From Xestospongia bergquistia (lineage: Eukaryota > Porifera > Demospongiae > Haplosclerida > Petrosiidae): a stretch of DNA of 64,000 bases. Below are positions 42,901-54,252 of this stretch, in pieces. A program made the translations under genes and the position numbers. The notes beneath the pieces are model-generated. The model saw nothing but the letters and a program-made list of their open reading frames with translations. It was not told the origin of the DNA and made no database searches. Positions within the stretch are counted from its first letter, which is position 1, and the number at the start of each line of letters is the position of its first letter. Location: positions 5,003,821 to 5,067,820 of the forward strand of contig OZ014417.1 in the NCBI GenBank assembly GCA_963965975.1, in the 5' to 3' direction.

Positions 42901-45900
42901 ACAGCTATTAACAGTTTAGTAATTTGTTTAGCATTAACGCTCTAAAGTCTTTAAGATAAAGACTTTAGAAGGTTTAGACTATTGAGACAAGAATATAAAG
43001 TAAATTGTTCAGTCTAAAGGACTTTATGGCACTAACTAAATAAACAGCTATTAACAGTTTAGTAAGTTAGTTTGCATTAATGCTCTAAAGTCTTTAAGTT
43101 AAAGACTTTAGAAGGTTTAGACTATTGGGGGAATTTTATAAAGTAAACTGCTCAGTCTAAAGGACTTTATGGCACTAACTAAATAAACAGGTATTAACAG
43201 TTTAGCCAGTTTGTTTGCGTTAACGCTCTAAAGTCTTTAAGTTAAAGACTTTAGTAGGTTTAGACTATTGAAACAAGTTTATAAAGTAAACTGTTCAGTC
43301 TAAAAAACTTTATGGCACTAACTAAATACAGCTATTAACAGTTTAGTAAGTTAGTTTGCATTAACGCTCTAAAGTCTTTAAGATTAAGACTTTAGAAGGT
43401 TTAGACTATTGAGAGAAGTTTATAAAGTAAACTGCTCAGTCTCAAGGACTCTATGGCACTAACTAAATAAACAGCTATTAACAGTTTAGTAAGTTAGTTT
43501 GCATTAACGCTCTAAAGTCTTTAAGTTAAAGACTTTAGAGAGTTTAGACTATTGAGTGATTTCTATAAAGTAAACTGCTCAGTCTATAGGACTTTATGGC
43601 ACTAACTAAATGAACAACTATTAACAGTTTAGTAAGTTTGTTTGCATTAACGCTGTAAAGTCTTTAAGTTAAAGACTTTAGAAAGTTTAGACTATTGAGA
43701 GAAGTTTATAAAGTAAACTGCTCAGTCTAAAGGACTTTATGGCACTAACTAAATAAACAGCTATTAACAGTTTAGTAAGTTAGTTTGCATTAACGCTCTA
43801 AAGTCTTTAAGTTAAAGACTTTAGAAGGTTTAGACTATTGAGAGAAGTTTATAAAGCAAACTACTCAGTCTAAAGGACTTTATGGCACTAACTAAATAAA
43901 GAGCTATTAAGAGTTTAGTAAGTTAGTTTGCATTAACGCTATAAAGTCTTTAAGTTAAAGACTTTAGAAGGTTTAGACTATTTAGAGAAGTTTATAATGT
44001 AAACTGCTCAGTCTAAAGGACTTTATAGCACTAACTAAATAAACAGCTATTAACAGTTTAGTAAGTTAGCTTGCATTAACGCTCTAAAGTCTTTAAGTTA
44101 AAGACTTTAGAAGGTTTAGACTTTTGAGAGACGTTTATAAAGTAAACTGCTCAGTCTAAAGGACTCTTTGGCACTAACTAAATAAACAGCTATTAACAGT
44201 TTAGTAAGTTAGCTTGCATTAACGCTCTAAAGTCTTTAAGTGAAAGACTTTAGAAGGTTTACACTAATGAGAGAAGTATATAAAATAAACTGCTCAGTCT
44301 AAAGGACTTTATGGCACTAAGTAAATAAACAGCTATGAACTGTTTAGTAAGTTAGTTTGCATTAACGCTCTAAAGTCTTTAAGTGAAAGACTTTAGAAGG
44401 TTTACGCTAATGAGAGAAGTATATAAAATAAACTGCTCAGTCTAAAGGACTTTATGGCACTAACTAAATAAACAGCTATTAACAGTTTAGTAAGTTAGTT
44501 TGCATTAACGCTCTAAAGTCTTCAAGATAAAGACTTTAGAAGGTTTAGACTAATGAGAGAAGTTTATAAAGTAAACTGCTCAGTCTAAAGGACTTTAAGG
44601 CACTAACTAAATAAACAACTATTAACAGTTTAGTAAGTTAGTTTGCATTAACGCTCTAAAGTCTTTAAGTTAAAGACTTTAGAAGGTTTAGACTATTGAG
44701 AGAAGTTTATAAAGTAAACTGCTCAGTCTAAAGGACTTTATGGCACAAACTAAATAAACAGCTATTAACAGTTTAGTAATTTATTTTGCATTAACGCTCT
44801 AAAGTCTTTAAGATAAAGACTTTAGAAGGTTTAGACTATTGAGAGAAGAATATAAAGTAAATTGTTCAGTCTAAAGGACTTTATGGCACTAACTAAATAA
44901 ACAGCTATTAACAGTTTAGTAAGTTAGTTTGCATTAACGCTCTAAAGTCCTTAGTCAAAGACTTTAGAAGGTTTAGACTATTGAGGGAAGTTTATAAAGT
45001 AAACTGCTCAGTCTAAAGGACTTTATGGCACTAACTAAATAAACAGCTATTAACAGTTTAGTAATTTAGTTTGCATTAACGCTCTAAAGTCTTTAAGTTA
45101 AAGACATTAGAGAGTTTAGACTATTGAGTGATTTTTATAAAGTAAACTGCTCAGTCAATAGGACTTTATGGCTCTAACTAAATAAACATCTATTAACAGT
45201 TTAGTAAGTTATTTTGCATTAACGCTCTAAAGTCTTTAAGTTAAAGACTTTAGAAGGTTTAGACTATTGAGAGAAGTTTATAAAGTAAACTGCTCAGTCT
45301 AAAGGACTTTATGGCACTAACTAAAGAAGTAGCTATTAACAGTTTAGTAAGTTAGTTTGCATTAATGCTCTAAAGTCTTTAAGTTAAAGACTTTAGAAGG
45401 TTTAGACTATTGAGAGAAGTTTATAAAGTAAACTGCTCAGTCTGAAGGACTTTATGGCACTAACTAAATAAACAGCTATTAACAGTTTAGTAAGTTAGTT
45501 TGCATTAACGCTCTAAAGTCTTTAAGTTAAAGACTTTAGAAGGTTTAAACTATTGGAGAAATTTATAATGTAAACTGCTCAGTCTAAAGGACTTTATAGC
45601 ACTAACTAAATAAACAGCTATTAACAGTTTAGTAAGTTAGTTTGCATTAACGCTCTAAAGTCTTTAAGTTAAAGACTTTAGAAGGTTTAGACTATTGAGA
45701 GAAGTTTATAAAGTAAACTGCTCAGTCTAGAGGACTTTATGGCACTAACTAAATAAACAGCTATTAACAGTTTAGTAACTTAGTTTGCATGAATGCTCTA
45801 AAGTCTTTAAGTTAAAGACTTTAGAAGGTTTAGACTATTGAGAGAAGTTTATAAAGTAAACTGCTCTGTCTAAAGGACTTTATGGCACTAACTAAATAAA

Positions 45901-46080
45901 CAGCTATTAACATTTTAGTAAGTTAGTTTTCATTAATGCTCGAAAGTCATTAAATTAAAGACTTTAGTAGTTTTGCACTATTGAGATAAGTTTATAAAGT
46001 AAACTGCTCAGTCTAAAGGACTTTATGGCACTAACTAAATAAACAGCTATTAACAGTTTAGTAAGTTACTTTGCATTAAC

Positions 46081-49000
46081 TCAGTCTAAAGGACTTAATG
46101 GGACTAACTAATAAAACTTCTATTAACAGTTTAGTAACTTTGTTTGCATGATGCTCTAAAGTCTTTAAGTTAAAGACTTTAGAAAGTTTAGACTTTTGAG
46201 TGATTTTTATAAAGTAAACAGCTCAGTCTAAACGACCTTATGGCACTAACTAAATAAACAGCTATTAATAGTTCAGTAAGTAAGTTTGAATTAACGAACT
46301 AAAGTATTTAAGTTGAAGACTTTAGAAGGTTTAGACTGTTTAGTGAAGTGTATAAAGTAAACCTCTCAGCCTAAAGGACTTGATGGGACTAACTAAACAA
46401 ACTGCTACTAACAGTTTAGTAAGCTATTTTGCATTAACGCTCTAAAGTCTTTTAGTTAAAGACTTTACAAGGTTTAGATAATTGACTGAAGTTTATAAAG
46501 TAAAATGCTCAATATAAAGGGGTTTTTGGCTCTAACTAAGTAAACAGCTATTACAACTTCAGTAAGTTGGTTTGCATTAATGCTCTAAAGTCTTTAAGTT
46601 AAAGACTTTAGAAAGTTTAGACTATTGAATGAATTTTATAAAGTAAACTGCTCAGTCTAAAGGACTTTATGGCACTAAATAAATAAACAGCTATTAACAG
46701 TTTAGTAAGTTAATTTGCATTAACGCTCTAAAGTCTTTAAGTTAAGGACTTTAGAAGGTTTAGACTATTGAGTGAAGTTTATAAAGTAAACTGCTCTGTA
46801 TAAAGGTCTTTATGGCACTAACTAAGTATACAGCTATTAAAAGTTAAGTAAGTTTGTTTGCATTAACGCTCTAAAGTCTTTAACTTAAAGACTTTAGAAG
46901 GTTTAGACAATTGATTGAAGATTATAAAGTAAACTGCTAAGTGTAAAGGACTTTATGGCACTGACTAAATAAGCTTCTATTAACAGTTTAGTAAGTTTGT
47001 TTGCGTTAACGCTCTAAAGTCTTTAAGTTAAAGAGTTTAGAAGGTTTAGACTATTGGAAGAAGTTTATAAAGTAAACTGCTCAGTCTAAAGGACTTTATG
47101 GCACTAACTAAATAAACAGCTATTAACAGTTTAGTAAGTTTTTTTGCATTAACGCTCTAAAGTCTTTAAGTTAAAGACTTTAGAAGGTTTACACTATTTA
47201 TTGATGTTGATAGAGTAAACTGCACAGTCTAAGGGACTTTATGGCAATAATTAAATAAACAGCTATAACAGTTTAGTAAGTTTTTTTGCATTAACGCTCT
47301 GAAGTTTTAAATTAAAGACTTTAGAAGGTTTAGACTATTGAGTGAATTTTATAAAGTAAACACTCAGTCTAAAGGTTTTAATGGACTATCTAAGCACACT
47401 GCTATTAACAGTTTAGAAAGTTTGTTTGCATTAACGCTATAAAGTCTTTAAGTTAAAGACTTTAGGAAGTTTAGACTATTGAGTGAATTTTATAAAGTAA
47501 ACTGCTCAGTCTAAAGGACTTAATTGGACTAACTAAACAAACTGCTACTAACAGTTTAGTAAGTGTTTTTGCATTAACGCTCTAAAGTCTTTAAGTTAAA
47601 CACTTTACAAGGTTTTGGCTATTGACTGAAGTTTATAAAGTAAAATGTTCACTATAAAGGTCTTTATAGCACTAACTGAATAAACAGCTATTAACAGTTT
47701 AGTAAGTTGGTTTGCATTAACGCTCTAAAGTCTTTAAGTTAAAGACTTTAGAAGGTTTAGACTATTGAGAGAAGTTTATAAAGTAAACTGCTCGGTATAA
47801 AGGACTTTATGGCACTAACTAAATAAACAGCTATTAAATGTTTAGCAAGTTTGTTTGCATTAACGGTCTAAAGTCTTTAAGTTAAAGACTTTAGAAGGTT
47901 TAGACTATTGAGAGAAGTTTATAAAAAAAACTGCTCAGTCTAAAGGACTTAATGGTACTAAGTTAATAAACTGCTACTAACATTTTAGTAAGTTGGTTTG
48001 CATTAACACTCTAAAGTCTTTAAGTTAAAGACTTTAGAAGGTTTATACTATTGAGTGAAGTTTATAAAGTAAGCTGCTCAGTGTAAAGGACTTAATCGGA
48101 CTAACTAAAGAAACTGCTACTAACAGTTTAGTAAGTTTGTTTGCATTAATGCTCTAAAGTGTTTAAGTTAAAGACTTAAAAAGGTTTAGACTATTGAGTG
48201 AATTTTATAAAGTAATCTGCTCAGTATAAAGGTCTTTATGGCACTAAATAAATAAACAGCTATTAAATGTTTAGTAAGTTTGTTGCATTAACGCTTTAAA
48301 GTCTTTAAGTTAAAGACTTTAGGAGGTTTAGACTTTTGAGTGAAGTTTATAAAGAAAACTGCTCAGTCTAAAGGACTTAATGGGACTAACTATACAAACT
48401 GCTACTAACAGTTTAGTAAGTTGGTTTACATTAACTGTCGAAAGTCTTTAATTGAAAGTCTTTAAAGGTTTAGACTATTGAGTGAATTTTATAAAGTAAT
48501 TTGCTAAGTCTAACGGACTTAGAGCAACTAACTAATTAACCTGCAATTAACAGTTTAGTAAGGTGGCTTGCATTAAGGGTCTAAAGTCTTTAATTTAAAG
48601 ACTTTAGAAGGTTTAGACTATTGAGTGAATTTTATGAAGTAAATTGCTCCGTCGAAAGGACTAATAGGACTAACTCATCAAGCTGCTACTAACAGTTTAG
48701 TAAGTTGGTTTGCATTAACGCTCTAAAGTCTTTAATTTAAAGACTTTAGAAGGTTTAGACTATTGAGGGAATTTTATAAAGTAAACTGTTCAGTCTAAAG
48801 GACTTAATGGCACTAAACAAATAAACTGCAATGAACAGTTTAGTAAATTGGTTTGCATTAACGCTCTAAAACCTTTAATTTAAAGACTTTAGAAGGTGTA
48901 GACTATTGAGAGAAGTTTATAAAGTAAACTGCTAGGTGTAATGGTGTTAATGGGACTAACTCAAGAAGCTGCTAATAACAGTTCAGTAAGTTGGTTTGTA

Positions 49001-49232
49001 TTAACGCTCTAAAGTCTTTAAGTTAAAGACTTTAGAATGTTTACACTATTGAGTGAAGTTTATAAAGTAAACTGCTCAGTCCAAAGGACTTAATGGGACT
49101 AACTAAATAATCTGCAATTAACAGTTTAGTAAGTTTGTTTGCATTAACGCTCTAAAGTCTTTAATTTAAAACTTTATAAGGTTTAGACTATTGAGTGAAA
49201 TTTATAAAGTAAACTGCTCAGTCTAATGGACT
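46081..49232 (+). repeat. Divergent right edge of the satellite array
   Basis: The same monomer continues in the same orientation for about 22 units, but with far more substitutions and small indels. The start is marked by a truncation at 46080/46081, where GCATTAAC joins directly to TCAGTCTAAA with about 70 bp missing. New recurrent variants appear: TTGAGTGAA for TTGAGAGAA, CTTAATGGGACTAACT for CTTTATGGCACTAACT, AAGTTGGTTTG, and the TTTAATTTAAAG palindrome centre. The last copy is cut by a transposon at the TA of 49233-49234. The H1 palindrome stays intact in most units while the spacers drift. Confidence 0.95.
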
Positions 49233-49234
49233 TA

Positions 49235-49258
49235 GAGTCGAAAATCAATGGACGGACA
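49235..49258 (+). repeat. Left terminal inverted repeat of the pogo-like element
   Basis: Begins GAGTCG immediately after the target TA. Compared with the reverse complement of the right end, the blocks GAG, CG, TCAATG and CGGACA match in the same register, about 18 of 24 positions. Confidence 0.8.
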
Positions 49259-50480
49259 AATCTATTTTCAGACACTTTTTCTTCTAAAAATTTGAAGATA
49301 GCTTATTGCTTCCGTGCTATCTAAACTCCGTGTTGTGAACGAGCTCCGTTTTTTTGTGCTTTTACAGACTTGAATGTATTCGCGGGCACGTGGTATGATT
49401 TGGCGGACAACACAACCTCAAGTCTAAACGTTAGCTAGGAGTTTTCTGTCAGTTTCTGAGTCTTTCTCTTTCTATCAACTAAATCTACCTCAAGTTAAAC
49501 CTTAGGCAGGACTCTCTTGTATTAACTATCGTGGAAAGAATCAAACGTGGTAATTTGTGATAATGTATAGATGTCAATGTGGAAGACTTGATGGCTTGAG
49601 CTATGTGTTTGTAATACCTTAGTCAACCCTGGCCATTTTAGTGATTAGTAAATATATCTGTAATAACAGAGTCAGTTCACTTTTTTAATAATAATAGTGT
49701 TGTACTAAGGCTTAATAGCTGCTTGACTTTATGACTAACTTTACTGTAAGTAGGTAAACATGTGATAGATATTTGATTTATAATAATCTGAGTGAAATAA
49801 ATTTTTAAATGATAATCAATTAACTATATGACAATATTATTGTTTTTAATACCTTTGAGAAAAAAAGATAAAGTCATCACATAAACTAAAATATGTCATA
49901 GACCATCTATTATACTATAGGTATGATGTCATAGTCACAAAAATAGGAGGAAGGGTAGGCAGATAACATGTTAAAGTCACTAGTCATTATTTTGATAGAG
50001 AAATGAGTTCTGATGAGTTGCTTATTCAAAATTCATGATATGATCAAAGGCTCTAAATAATTGCAGTATATAGTTATATCACATGTAGTCATTGGTGCAA
50101 TGTATAGTCTTTGTTATGAAGTAGAGAAGAGATGTATACCTTCAAGCATACTAGTAGACATATCTGCCTTACTTATTTGTTTTCATCTGGTCTTATTGAA
50201 TCTTCAGAATGCAATAGTCCACTACAGTGAGCTAGAGTCTTTCTATGTTTTATACATAACTAGGAGTCTCTCTACAAAGCTATGACAATTAGTATAAGAT
50301 TGTGAAAAACCTTTGTACAAATGACTTATTGCAAACCATAAAGTTTATGTGCTTAATTGGGTGCTGAGACAATTAATTGTTTGAAAACATGCAAGTCCGT
50401 TTTTAAGTGCCCCTGACATGAGTCTATTTTTCTTTGTTTATATATGATTTATTATGTTATAGTTACATCTTCTTTAATAG
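49259..50480 (+). other. 5' non-coding part of the pogo-like element
   Basis: This 1.2-kb stretch contains no credible coding exon; every frame is broken by frequent stops. A second CGGACA motif lies at 49404-49409. The transposase coding sequence begins behind a splice acceptor at its end, so a 5' non-coding or short first exon and an intron presumably lie here. I cannot identify the promoter or the initiator ATG. Confidence 0.6.
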
Positions 50481-52380
50481 CCTAGGTTATCCTCTGGAGG
50501 AAAAAAGCCAAGGAATAGGCACTACAAGCGGTGGAGTGAGACCCAGTTACGTATAGCAGCAAAGGACGTGGCTAAAGGACAATTTACTCTTAGAAAAGCT
50601 GCTGAAATGTATAATGTGCCAAAGTCAAGATTATGGGACCGAGTGTCTGGTAATGTCTCTTTTGGTGCTCACAGTGGACCCCCTCGATACTTAAATGACG
50701 TTGAAGAAGAAGAACTAGTAACATTTTTGGTAGGTTCAGCTAAAATTGGCTTCGCTCGGACAAAGGAACAAGTTCTTTGTATTGTTAGAGCAGCACTAGC
50801 AAAGAAACGTCAATGTGAAGTTGAAGATGTCAATGTCATTACTGGTTGGTGGGGCTCATTAGTGAAGCGGCATCCAAAACTACGATTAAGATATGGATCC
50901 AAATTAGCATATCGTAGAGCTATTGCAGCTAACCCAGATGTCATAAATCGATATTTTGACTTGCTTGAAGAAACATTGAAGTCTAATAATTTGCTTGAAT
51001 GACCAATGCTGATTTTTAACTGTGATGAGAGCGGGTTCCCATTGGAACATAAACCTGGCAAAATAATTGGAGTACTAGGTCAGAGAGATATTTCCTGTAT
51101 TACTAGTGGTGATAAAGCCCAAATTACTGTTTAGTCAGCATGCAGTGCTTCTGGTTACCTTTTGCCTCCGATGATAATTTTTGATCGGAAAAAACTCAAG
51201 CCCAATTTCACAAAAGGAGAAATCTCAGGTACTGCATAAGGGGTGTCTAAAAATGGATGGATAGATTCCGAATTGATTTAGGAATGGTTTACTAATCACT
51301 TCTTACTTCACATCCCTCCACAGCGACCCATCTTGTTACTCCTGGATGGACATTCTTCACATTACCAACCTCAATTGATCAGGACAGCTGCTGCAAATCA
51401 GATCATCTTATTTTGCTTGCCACCTCATACAACTCATTTGTGTCAACCATTGGACAGGTCATGTTTTAGCCCCTTAAAAAAGGCATACAATAATGAGTGT
51501 CATCTCTACATGTCCTGTAATCCTGGGAAAGCTGTTAATAGATTTAATTTCACCGAAACGTTTAGTCGAGCCTGGACAAAGGCGATGACACCAGCTAATA
51601 TTGTTGCTGGGTTTAGATCCACTGGTATATACCCCCTCAACAGGTATGCAGTATTACGTTACTTGCAACTTGAGGAGGATGGGAAAATAGATATGATAAC
51701 CTCCAAGATGAGACTGTTTCTTCCTCTGTATAGCCCAGCTAAATCTCATCCTCATACCTGTATTACTTCCGATAGTGAAAGCATTGATTATAATGAGAAA
51801 GACACTTGTAGTGAAGACAGTACCTGTGGTTACTATGGTAACTTTTCTGAAGACGAAGATTACATTACAAAAGTTCAGCCATCTACTCTTCATGATTTTC
51901 TTACTTTACCTCAGCTACCAAGTAATGAGAAAAAGACAAACCACAGTGCTCGTGTTTTAACAAGTTCTGAAAATCTTCAGTTGATAAGAGAAAAAGAAAT
52001 GAAGAAAGCAGATGAATTAAAAGCTTAAGATCTTAGAAAGCAACAGCGAGAAAAGAAGGCAATGGAACGAGAACAGAAAAAGAAGGAGGTAGAGGAGAGA
52101 AAGCTTAAAAGAGCAGTTGAAAAAGCCGAGAAAGAGAGACAAAAGAAAGAAAAAAAACAACGTGAACAGAGTACATCAAAATTTGATTTTACAGAAGAAA
52201 GCACAGTCGGTTTTCTAGGAAGTATGAGAATGGTTATGATCTACCTGACATCAGATATGAAAAATGGAAAAAAATATTCCATCCTGAAGAATTATCTTTA
52301 GATGCTACAGCATGTAAATCCAGTGATGGAGACATCAGTCTCAGTGAAGTAGATGAGAATAGTAAGTGATACAGCCTGAG

Positions 52381-53165
52381 GTTAATTATACTTTGAATTT
52401 ATGGCTTGCTATTTTAGAAAGTGCACTAGAACAGTCACCAAAAGTTCTCAAATTTCCAGTATGTGTAATGTATATATATATTTTAGTATTTTTGAGTTAA
52501 TTATCCTTGTTACAGGGAGGAAGAGATGTACCAGAAGTACTAGCAAGAGAAGTGAAGAAGAGATAGGACTCTATGAATATGACAAGAATGGACTCAGTGA
52601 TAATGGTATGTGACATTATATTATAATTAACCCTTTAATAGTGGCTTGCCATTTTAGAAACTACACTAGAGCAGTCAAAGACATTACCTAAAAATTCTCA
52701 AATTTCCAGTATGTGTAATGTATATATATTGAAGTATTTTAAAGTTAATTATCCTTGTTACGGGGAGGAAGAGATGTACCAGAAATACTAGCAAGAGAAG
52801 TGAAGAAGAGATAGGACTCTATGAATATGACAAGAATGGACTCAGTGATAATGGTATGTGACATTATGTTATAATTAACCCTTTAATAGTGGCTTGCCAT
52901 GTTAGAAACTACACTAGAGCAGTCAAGGACATTACCTAAAAATTCTCAAATTTCCAGTATGTGTAATGTATATATATTGAAGTATTTTAAAGTTAATTAT
53001 CCTTGTTACAGGGAGGAAGAGATGTACCAAAAGTACTAGCAAGAGAAGTTAAAAAAAGATAGGACTCAGTGAATATGACAAGAATGGACTCAGTGATAAT
53101 GGTATGTGACATTATACTATAATTAACCCTTTAATAGTGGCTTGCCATGTTAGAAACTACACTAG
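52381..53165 (+). repeat. Tandem triplication of a 90-nt exon plus intron (248-bp unit)
   Basis: A 248-bp unit is repeated three times, with a partial fourth start. Each holds a 90-nt exon (52516-52605, 52764-52853, 53012-53101), exactly 30 codons and phase 1 at both ends, so any number could be included without breaking frame. The encoded peptide is basic then acidic (RKRCTRSTSKRSEEE). Copy 1 has a good acceptor TTACAG and donor GTATGT. Copy 2 has lost the acceptor AG (TTACGG at 52762-52763). Copy 3 keeps both splice sites but has a GAA to TAA stop. Only the first copy is usable. Confidence 0.85.
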
Positions 53166-53242
53166 AGCAGTCAAAGAATAACCTGACAACCAGTATGAAA
53201 ATATTCACAATATAATAATACAATTCATGTATTTCATTACAG

Positions 53243-53397
53243 AAAAACTATCAGCATGTTCTAATAATTTATGTTTTCACACTAAAGCGACTAATTGGGT
53301 GGAATGTGAAAAATGTTTCCAGTGGTACCACATGGTATGTGTTGGGATCAAGAAAGAAAAATCACTAAATTTTGTTTGTTTTATGTGTGACATATAA
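53243..53397 (+). pseudogene. PHD-finger exon of the pogo-like transposase
   Basis: The acceptor TTCATTACAG precedes 53243 and the exon ends at TAA (53395-53397). It encodes a complete C4-H-C3 zinc finger: C-x4-C-x10-C-x2-C-x4-H-x2-C-x12-C-x2-C, with the typical aromatic residue before the histidine (CFQWYH) and VCFMC at the end. PHD fingers commonly read histone H3 tails, so the domain may have steered integration to chromatin; that is inference from the family. Splicing from the 90-nt exon is in frame (phase 1). This exon has no damage, unlike the rest of the gene. Confidence 0.88.
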
Positions 53398-53900
53398 TAA
53401 TTAACTACTAGACTTTTTGTAGTAAAATTATTTTTTCATGCACAGTGAATTTGAATAATTAATAAACAGTATTTGTGATTGTCAAATTTGAGTTAATAAA
53501 TATCAAGAACTTATCACCTACTTTAGAAAAGAACTTCTCTTAAATGTCCGTTTATTCGTCCATGAGTTCATGTTTTCAAAGAGATGTATATTCAGAACTG
53601 TACGTAGAAATTTCTCCAAAGTTTGACAGTTAATTCTTTACATATTATATACTGTTCAAAAGCAGAGATAACGTTCAAGCTATAATTGTTATCAAGATAT
53701 GGTCATCGTTCAAATCTACATAAGAATGTCCGTTTTATCATGATCTCAAGTGTACAGGATATATGCTTGTAAATTCTGCAAAAAGATTTCTTTTTCAGTA
53801 TATTCTTTGCAATAACTATATGATGGATTGGGGCACTCGAAGCTGGTGTCGAAAGTCAGCTTCGAATGCTCTGTTTATTTAAAAACAGTAAAAACACCAG
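53398..53900 (+). other. 3' non-coding part of the pogo-like element
   Basis: AT-rich 3' UTR and subterminal region with no coding potential. TGTCCG (the reverse of the left-end CGGACA) occurs at 53545-53550 and 53727-53732, both followed by TTT, and again in the terminal repeat at 53903-53908. These are candidate transposase-binding repeats. Confidence 0.6.
53461..53500 (+). promoter_or_regulatory. Candidate polyadenylation signals
   Basis: AATAAA occurs at 53461-53466 and 53495-53500, 64 and 98 nt after the PHD-exon stop, a normal distance for a 3' UTR. Confidence 0.5.
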
Positions 53901-53902
53901 AG

Positions 53903-53926
53903 TGTCCGATCATTGAGCCACGCCTC
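53903..53926 (-). repeat. Right terminal inverted repeat of the pogo-like element
   Basis: Read on the minus strand it starts GAGGCG and contains TCAATG then CGGACA at the same spacing as the left end. It abuts the duplicated TA at 53927-53928. Confidence 0.8.
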
Positions 53927-54227
53927 TAATGGGACTAACTAAATAAACTGCTATTAACAGTTTAGTAAGTTGGTTTGCATTAAGGGTCTAAAGTCTTTAA
54001 TTTAAAGACTTTAGAAGGTTTAGACTATTGAGTGAAGTTTATAAAGTAAACTGCTCAGTCTAAAAGAGTTAACGTTACTAACTAAATAAACTGCAATTAA
54101 CATTTTAGTAAGTTGGTTTGAATTAACGCTCTAAAGTCTTTAATTTAAAGACTTTAGAAGGTTTAGACTATTGAGTGAAGTTTATAAAGTAAACTGCTCA
54201 GTCTAAAGGATTTAATGGTACTAACTA
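53927..54227 (+). repeat. Satellite remnant between the two transposons
   Basis: About two divergent forward monomers, directly continuing the unit broken at 49234. They carry the edge-type variants (TTTAATTTAAAG centre, TTGAGTGAAG, AAGTTGGTTTG). The second is interrupted at ACTAACTA (54227). Confidence 0.95.
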
Positions 54228-54252
54228 TACTCTGTCTGAGTTGAGAAAAGCC
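54228..54252 (+). repeat. Left TIR of the 794-bp element
   Basis: Starts TACTCTGTCTGAGTTGAG; differs from the right TIR at positions 10 and 20 only. Confidence 0.9.

Larger units (their letters stand above)
1..46080 (+). repeat. 143-bp satellite array, homogenised core
   Basis: Uninterrupted head-to-tail array with a 143-bp period; for example the unit start GCTCTAAAG recurs at 5071 and 5214, and at 13799 and 13942. Roughly 322 monomers lie in this part, and the array already runs at base 1, so its left end is outside the window. Most units differ from the consensus by only a few bases; common variants are AAGATAAAG for AAGTTAAAG, TTATGG/TTACGG/TTAAGG, and TTAGTTTG/TTTGTTTG. It is about 70% AT. 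No long open frame exists in any direction, and 143 is not a multiple of 3, so it is not coding. No transposon interrupts it. This is typical of a pericentromeric, subtelomeric or other heterochromatic satellite; the chromosomal position is inference. I do not recognise the family by name. Confidence 0.98.
50481..53397 (+). pseudogene. pogo/Tigger-like transposase with C-terminal PHD finger (broken)
   Basis: Exon 1 starts after acceptor TTTAATAG (50479-50480) and ends at donor GTAAGT (52362). It encodes an HTH-psq region (KRWSETQL, LRKAAEMYNVPKSRLWDRVSG-like, about 50530-50660), a CENP-B/Tc5-type domain (GWWGSLVKRHPKLRLR), then the catalytic core: FNCDESGFPL (first D), LLLDGHSSHY (second D), and PPHTTHLCQPLDRSC (third D). 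All three acidic residues are present. A lysine/glutamate-rich coiled region follows, ending ENGYDLPDIRYEKW. Stops lie in frame at 51000 (TGA), 51132 (TAG), 51237 (TAA), 51279 (TAG) and 52026 (TAA); a frameshift lies near 52,200. A 90-nt exon (52516-52605) and the PHD exon (53243-53397) join in phase 1. In life it would bind the element ends and catalyse cut-and-paste; this copy cannot. Confidence 0.9.
49235..53926 (+). mobile_element. pogo/Tigger-like DNA transposon, 4692 bp, decayed
   Basis: The satellite breaks after GGACTTA (49234) and resumes at TAATGGGACTAACT (53927). Removing the insert and one TA restores the normal satellite string CTTAATGGGACT, so the target duplication is TA (49233-49234 and 53927-53928). 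Both ends carry imperfect inverted repeats. Inside is one transposase transcription unit on the plus strand, with an HTH/CENP-B-like N-terminus, a DDD catalytic domain and a PHD finger. TA duplication plus this protein fixes it as a pogo-group (Tc1/mariner superfamily) element. Five in-frame stops and a frameshift show it is dead. Confidence 0.93.

Noticed and set aside
1..49232. CRISPR-like array of palindromic repeats
   Set aside because: There are no unique spacers: the whole 143-bp unit repeats with its spacers, there are no cas-like genes, and the introns and transposons are eukaryotic.
50061..50285. 74-codon open frame in the 5' part of the pogo-like element
   Set aside because: It begins at a TTG, has no recognisable domain, and sits in non-coding 5' sequence before the transposase acceptor; treated as chance.
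50810..51061. Minus-strand open frame opposite the transposase
   Set aside because: It is the antisense of clear transposase coding sequence with intact HTH/CENP-B motifs on the plus strand.
50568..53397. Alternative nuclear genetic code explaining the in-frame stops
   Set aside because: All three stop codons (TGA, TAG, TAA) occur in frame, together with a frameshift and a lost splice site, and the PHD exon ends at a normal TAA; decay is simpler.
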